NCBI RefSeq assembly: GCF_051401765.1
Contig: NC_135066.1
Location: 23,749,501-23,813,500 of the forward strand
DNA length: 64,000 nt
Source of the DNA: Calliopsis andreniformis
Lineage: Eukaryota > Arthropoda > Insecta > Hymenoptera > Andrenidae
Direction of reading: 5' to 3'
The notes beneath the pieces are model-generated. The model had not been told where the DNA came from, did not search any database, and saw only the letters and a program-made list of their open reading frames with translations. Made by a program: the position numbers and the translations under genes. Shown here piece by piece: positions 58,435 to 64,000 of this stretch; within the stretch, counting starts at the first letter, position 1, and each line of letters opens with the position of its first letter.

Positions 58435-60580
58435 TTGCAAATGAATTTTTAAATTTATATAAATGATTTATAATCGTTAAAAATATATAGCTAGTGAAGG
58501 GTCTAGTTGAAATCTACAAAACAGAATTTATTTGTATTTCTAAAAAAAGAAAACTTGATCAAGGATATTTCTGCCTAGAAAATCGAGAACAGAATGAAAC
58601 TCAAGTTCACAATACAGAATAAAAATTTAAAATCTTAAACATTAATATCTCGAAAATAAAAATATATGACTTATTCTGTTTTCTTTTGTAATCACAAATT
58701 TAATCTGCAGAATCATCATTTAAAATTCTCGAGATAATTGTCAATTGCTGATATTCATCCTCCGTCCTCTTGAAAAGTTCCTTTAAAGTCATTGCGTAAG
58801 ATTCCCACCAATCCTTTTATCAGGCAAAGCTTTCTGAGTGTTTACAAAATAGCGTGTCCAAATTAACCGAACGATAACAGCTGAAACGTGAGGAATGCCT
58901 TCAGAAGGGGATAACCCTAGCAATTTCTCGCGAACTGCCTCTCTGTCACCTTAGTCAACGATTTCAAGAAACGTTCAGCCCCTGGTTGGCGTCGCAATGC
59001 GGCCAAGGGGCGGGTGGCTCGTTATACAAAAATTTCACAGCCCAGTGCCCTCAACCCCAGCAATGAGCTCTTATCTCCACTCGAGTCCGCAGCTAATGAG
59101 TCTGTTGTTTCTCCAATTAAACCGAACGCAACCGCCATGAACGAGGAATAAACGCAAAGGAACTTGGGCACGATACTTCTCTACTCCACGTGCTAAGTAT
59201 TCTACTTCATTCCAACGGAATTCTTGAGAGTTCCTCTTTGTTGGTTCCTTAACCACTTTCGCTTTCGCACAACGGCCGAAAAAATGCGAAGGGAACGACA
59301 AAGTGGCCGATGAGGAGACTGGGCCGAGATTACAACAATGGCCATCGTGTTTTACGGGTGAAAAACGTCCATGGGAGTACGCTGCTCGCGAGAACTCTTC
59401 TTTGAAATACCGGCCTACGTAATTCCTCGTATATCACGATAGTTTAATGTAGTTTTTTAAGCTTGGTGTTCTGGGTCAGCAGGAAATTCGGGGAACTTAG
59501 TATACAACCATTGATGGGTTCGTTTTCCTTTCGGCTTTTGATAGCTGTACACTGCGAGCTGATTTTTCTAGAAGCTTTCCGTAACTCGTTGTTTCTTACA
59601 AGCTTTAAGGGTTTTTTTCTCGACTTTCTTAAGATATATGCTTTCTTAAGTCATCCTGAAAGTAGTATGTATCGTTAAAAATTATCTTATTCTGAGGACA
59701 CATCCTTAAATGCATACTAACTATCATTCGGCAACGAACTTATATTGGATCATTGCATGACTAATAATATCAATACTATTTTTTCTCGAATAGTGTGAAA
59801 TTAAATACTTATTTATGTTATATTTTTTATTAGGTTCTTAACAATTTGTCATCTGTCTATTGATTTACTCACACATCTTTTATAAAAACGTAATTACCTA
59901 TGTTATGTTTCGAACTAGAATTTTTGAAATTTTTCTTTTTATTTATCGATGTGTGTCGATAATGCATAGCATTGTATGTTAAACAAAATAAACCACTTCT
60001 TTCTGAATCAACGTCACCGAGATGATCCATAGTCAAAATCGTTGCAGTTGTGAAAGTATTGTTTCGCAAGATAAGATCCATTTGCAAATTTCTTTGCTGA
60101 AAACGTTTTTTGATAACGCATTACATGTAGAAATTGTGCGCAAAACTGATTTAAAGGCTTGATTGGAATATATCGTTGATCTGAAATTGTTAATTATTGC
60201 TTGCTAGTCAGTTCCTATAATTTTGTAATATTGGAAACATCGTAAATGTGACTGAATACTTAGTGAGGATGGTTAAATTGTAAATAAGATATTACGATTG
60301 ATAAATTACTCGTTTCCTTAGAATGTTCCCCGGCAAATATGCATGTCCTCTTCGACTTATCGGCAATCGTAGACGACGCATCTGGCAAACGAAATCATAA
60401 GACCACTGTGTATCTTAAAACTTTCAAATTGTTAATAACCGAAAACTCATGTTCAAGCCAAAATTGTATCAAATAATGCAATATTGTAAAATGTTTAAAT
60501 TAATGTAATAGTATAAAAACGTGTCACCACATAGCTCGAATGTATGAAGGTTTGCTATATGTGTGTATAGCCGAGTGTAA
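58435..60580. other. No supported gene
   Basis: AT-rich except for a balanced patch at 58870-59420. A 76-codon minus frame there (59071-59301) is discussed in the findings. Nothing else recognised. Confidence 0.45.
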
Positions 60581-60588
60581 CTTTGCAT

Positions 60589-60792
60589 TCATAGTTCTTC
60601 TAAGATGTATTCTGAAACGTGTGAATTCTGAATTCTATTGCTTGTAACGACCTGCGAATCTTGTAATTGGCGTGAGTTTGTGTGAGAATCTTGAGAACCG
60701 GGCGGAGGAAAACGCACATGTATATGCACATATCTCTTTCTTTTAGACGTGGCCATAGTGATCAATCGCGGATGACCATACGCCAAAATCAC
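60589..60792 (-). CDS. Unrecognised 67-residue open frame (uncertain)
   Basis: Minus strand. A Met in a good context (atcactatggcc, about 60756) opens the internal stretch MATSKRKRYVHIHVRFPPPG, followed by a Ser/Gln/Asn-rich tail. It has a basic patch (SKRKR) but no family features. It may be the first coding exon of an unseen gene or a chance frame in a slightly GC-richer patch. Confidence 0.15.
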   Translation of the reverse strand: MILAYGHPRLITMATSKRKRYVHIHVRFPPPGSQDSHTNSRQLQDSQVVTSNRIQNSHVSEYILEEL

Positions 60793-60799
60793 GCTCTCA

Positions 60800-62345
60800 G
60801 TAGCTAAAGAGAGAAAACAATGCGGTCCAGCCTTTTTGAAGCAAATCTCTGGATTTTTCTGAGGATGCGAAGTTACATCATTCTTCGATGAATAATCACG
60901 AGGTGCGTGTCGTCGGATCCGCGAAGTAGTTTAAATCAAGAGTGTTCAAATTATGAACAAGAACTTTACTTCATGATATTCATTTCTTTTTTCAACATAC
61001 ATATTTCAATTAATAATCTTAGTTATTTGCTTTATTCAATTTCCTCTTTATTTTTATATACATTCATATATTAATACTTTGTAATCACTACTGATAATTT
61101 ATACAGTACAAAGTGTATTCGAAATCTGTGCATAATCAGTGTGTTTTCTCCTCGAAAGCAGGATTACTCAATTTAAAAATTGAGCGACCATTTGGGATTT
61201 ACGAAAGAGTAAATTATTAGAGCAAGGGTTTGATTTGATTGGGTGAATCCTATATTGTCATATTCTTCATTTTCTGAATTTCTATGACTTTTGACAATAA
61301 TAATTTTCAGTAATCTAATGGACTGTAGGAGTTTCCTTACTAGAGGTTTGTTCATAAATTGTTCGATTTGTTTAACAAATTGTTTAATTCGTTTATAGTT
61401 ACAAACTAAAAACTATTGACAAACTACGATGAATTACCTTTTCTTTATTCAAACAATAATTGATTAATCTCTAAAATTATTAAGATTATTTTTCTTTTTA
61501 TTGAATATACGTAGTAACAGATATTTAAGTTTCTTTATTTTTACAATATTCCTAATTCTAGTAATTTAAGGGTCTCAATGAAATGATCTATATAGGATTA
61601 AAGTATCGACGAACCCTAATTTCACTTTACCATAGATAACGTGGGATTTACTAAAAACAATATTACGACCTGGCTGATTTTGTATCATTTCTAAAGCCAA
61701 CCGCTCGGACCATATAAAGTAGTATCTAATGATTTAGACTCAAGCCTGAATAATCAGCCAGGTCGGCGCGCATAACACCTAATTATTTTTCTATAGATTC
61801 TTTTGCTTTTAAATTGATAATTTGGGAATGCTTTAGTATTTCTATACAAACCATGTGTTAAATTATTCAGAGTTATACTCAGCTAGTCTGAATACTTTAA
61901 TCATTTTAAAATAGTATCAAAAAAGAAGCAATTCCATTCATCGCATTAGTAAACAAATAAGTCTTACAAATAGTTTTATTTATATTATAATAGTTCCATA
62001 TATTACTCCACTGTCCGAAATACTATAATTATTAAAATTTTTTCAAAATTAAGCTACTACTGAAAGACATCCTCTAAAAAGAGAATATAGAAAATATCAT
62101 CAAGTTTAAAGAACTTGATGAGTGAATTAGCCTTTAATAACTAAGCAATTGAAAGAAATTGGAAGAAAGAATTGTGTAAACATTTTTTTATTTTTGACGT
62201 ACTTATTTATATACTCAGTCCTAGCTCTTAGTCCATGAAACCTCAAAATGTTTTATATGTGACCATTTATGAAAAAGGTTTGTCGACCTTTGTACTAAAC
62301 ATTTATAGTCCTCGCGTAACTCAGATATAATTCAAACCTAATATA
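60800..62345. other. No supported gene
   Basis: AT-rich. Contains one short inverted repeat (61666-61765), listed separately. Confidence 0.5.
61666..61765. repeat. 100-bp inverted repeat unit with 14-bp arms
   Basis: cgacctggctgatt at 61666-61679 and its exact reverse complement aatcagccaggtcg at 61752-61765 bound about 70 bp. It could be a very small MITE or a cruciform-forming site. Confidence 0.5.
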
Positions 62346-62349
62346 TAAG

Positions 62350-63003
62350 TATCAGGTTTCAGCTACAGATGAGAAAAATTTTAACGGACGATTCTAGAGG
62401 CCAAAATAAGAAAACAATCAAGAATTTGGTAAAATCCGCTTAAAATCAGCGTGAAATCCATACGCAATGGATGACTTACCTGATAAAGTTCTGCGACAAA
62501 ATTCGACGATACTTGTCCCAGTTAGATGATTAGTTCACACTTGTTTAGAAAAAAAATTACAATTACAAAAGTTTAGAAAATGCAAATGTACTAATTTTGT
62601 GTAAATTTCTTATAGTTTTTTCCTAACGTATATGGATTGAACAGAAAGTTAATATGAGGTGTACACATTTACCCTTTCTGCTCTAAAATTTCATAAGCAA
62701 TGTTTAGGAACCATCTATTTGAGACAAATCTTGTTGAATTTTGCCGCAGAACTCTATTAGATAAGTCATCCATTGCGTCAGTCGTGACCATCACTCTCTT
62801 CCTGCCGTCTGTCATCTAGCACACGCCCCGTAGTGACAATGATATAAAACAGTTTGTCTGATATCATGCAAATGTTGCCAAATTTTGAAACGTTTATATC
62901 TAATAAATAAGGGCACAACCACAATTTCGTTAATCTTGATATTCGTCTTATTTTAGCGTCTATAAACGCTCCTCAAAATTTCTCCTACCGGTAGCTGAAC
63001 ACG
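62350..63003. mobile_element. MITE, second copy of the 32.4-kb family
   Basis: Ends atcaggtttcagctacagatgag and ctcctaccggtagctgaac are imperfect inverted repeats. The arms continue with aaaatttt and gaggccaaaataag/cttattttagcgtct. Internal blocks gatgacttacctgataa and cgatacttgtcccagttag match the 32420-33056 element. This copy is more diverged and lacks the clean cagggtg tip. Confidence 0.65.
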
Positions 63004-63275
63004 TATAAAACAAAATATGCAAAATTAGTATTAGTCCAATATTCAAAGTTTTCTTATCAGAGATATAATTAGAAACTCATAAATATAGAAGGAGAATCTA
63101 CACAGGTCTATTCAATAATAAATATTTTTAAAATTCAATTATATTGAGGAAACCAATTTCTATCCTATACTCGTTAAAAGTTTCTGAAGATGTATATTAA
63201 AATTATGCCATGTAGAAGGATAAAAATGGTTCTGATATCTCTGCGAAGTATATGCAGTAGTTAAAAGGAGATAAT

Positions 63276-63281
63276 TTTATT
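63276..63281 (-). promoter_or_regulatory. Polyadenylation signal of the carboxypeptidase gene
   Basis: AATAAA on the minus strand, 40 bases past the stop codon at 63321-63323, a normal distance for a short insect 3' UTR. Confidence 0.5.
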
Positions 63282-63320
63282 AATCATTATAAAATAGAGT
63301 TAGGCATTTTATAATGTCAA

Positions 63321-63514
63321 TTAATGTGAGCTGTTTTTTGAAATGACATAGCGGTGAGTTTCTTTGATAGCCTCAAAGGTCTCGGTGCCAACAGCTTTGA
63401 TCTCGGAAGGTGGTAAGAGGAATCCAGAATTTCCGCCGGGTAGTTCGTATGTGTATGACAAATTAATACCAGCTTTAGCCATGGCCCAATCATCGCTACC
63501 TCCAGCAGCAGGAT
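63321..63514 (-). CDS. M14 zinc carboxypeptidase, terminal exon
   Basis: Minus-strand exon with acceptor aattattag before 63514 and stop TAA at 63323-63321: two leading bases and then 64 codons including the stop. The peptide contains GGSDDWAMAKAGINLSYTYE, then LPGGNSGFLLPPSEI and GTETFEAI. This is the C-terminal end of metallocarboxypeptidases of the A/B type: SxDWA, Y-T-x-E-L with the catalytic glutamate, G-F-L-L-P-x-x-x-I, and the final ETF-x-A-I helix. These are usually secreted, with a propeptide, and trim C-terminal residues from peptides (digestion or hormone turnover). Zinc ligands and the N-terminal part must lie in exons to the right of 64000, since 63515-64000 has none. Confidence 0.85.
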
Positions 63515-64000
63515 CTAATAATTTTACAACAGAAAGAAAGACAAACCAGTTACTTATAATATTGCAATTATATTTTCTTCTAATATTTATTTTGCTAATA
63601 TTCCCTAATATTCTTGTTAAGACGATTATAATTGTGTGACATCTGGTAAACTACGTTTACGATACGGACGAATTGGGCCTGCTACTTTTGAGGAAATACA
63701 CTATTAGTTTATTGGTAATTATTTGTTAAATTGCATTGAGGATTAAGGACCCTAGAAGTCGCTTAATCGTTTTACGATTTTGACGAACACGTGCACTTTG
63801 GGGTCCCGAGTCTGTGCTCAATAGCAATTAATGTATCGTAAACCTCAAACCCGAGCGTCTTTCGTTAGCGCGCTACCCTCGGGGTCCGTCGCCTCTTAGG
63901 CTTTTCCGAGGTGATGTCACCACACGGAACCTAGCCACTACCCTCACGGGCTGTCGACAAAGGCTTCCCTCCCATGTCTGTGGTGGGAGTTTTTGGGCAT
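63515..64000 (-). other. Intron of the carboxypeptidase gene with a GC-rich repeat-like end
   Basis: AT-rich to about 63730; beyond that the sequence becomes GC-richer (gcgctaccctcggggtccgtcgcctcttagg and so on) without a coding frame. It looks like the edge of a mobile element running out of the window, but no family is recognised. Confidence 0.4.

Noticed and set aside
1..64000. CRISPR arrays, bacterial operons, rRNA genes
   Set aside because: No regularly spaced direct repeats with unique spacers, no ribosome-binding-site pattern, no rRNA sequence; the window is eukaryotic.

Overview
This is eukaryotic, AT-rich, intron-containing DNA from an insect. The mix of repeats (errantivirus-like Gypsy, mariner-type transposons with a second-wave HTH/DDE transposase, Penelope, jockey-like non-LTR elements, hAT) suggests a hymenopteran such as an ant, but nothing in the window proves that. 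There are no bacterial operons, CRISPR arrays or rRNA genes. About half of the bases fall in recognisable transposon remnants; nearly all of the rest is intron or intergenic DNA without detectable coding content.

Only two host genes are supported. The first lies on the + strand. Three exons (13938-14143, 25231-25452, 28104-28199) join in one consistent reading frame and end in a stop codon. The first exon carries a C2H2 zinc finger of the BCL11 (fly CG9650) type, and the tail is acidic and low in complexity. Its 11.1-kb and 2.7-kb introns hold several transposon insertions. The second gene is an M14 zinc carboxypeptidase on the - strand; only its last exon (63321-63514) is inside the window, and the gene continues past the right edge.

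Layout: 1-6.9 kb is a broken errantivirus-like retroelement (- strand: gag, pol, env), with a small inverted-repeat element between its RNase H and integrase parts. 7.6-10.4 kb holds two diverged promoter-bearing direct repeats around a dead DDE transposase (- strand). 11.1-11.55 kb is the GIY-YIG end of a Penelope element. 13.9-28.6 kb is the BCL11-like gene, with a TA-flanked mariner-type element, a 663-bp solo LTR, a mariner fragment and another DDE element in its introns. 28.6-38.9 kb is intergenic with two MITEs. 38.9-47.2 kb is a dense nest: a solo LTR with an internal minisatellite, a transposon containing a second transposon, a 1-kb hairpin element, one arm of a recent inverted duplication, and a GC-rich LTR with a 25-base poly-C run. 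47.6-56.8 kb holds two converging non-LTR retrotransposons, a solo LTR that splits an ORF1 zinc knuckle, a hAT transposase fragment and the other copy of the inverted duplication. 57-63 kb is sparse, with one MITE before the carboxypeptidase exon.

No new multi-gene system was found. The most informative observations are structural: exact solo-LTR insertions with 4-bp target duplications, nested insertions that give relative ages, long perfect-end hairpins, and a roughly 98% identical ORF-bearing repeat found in opposite orientations 11 kb apart.
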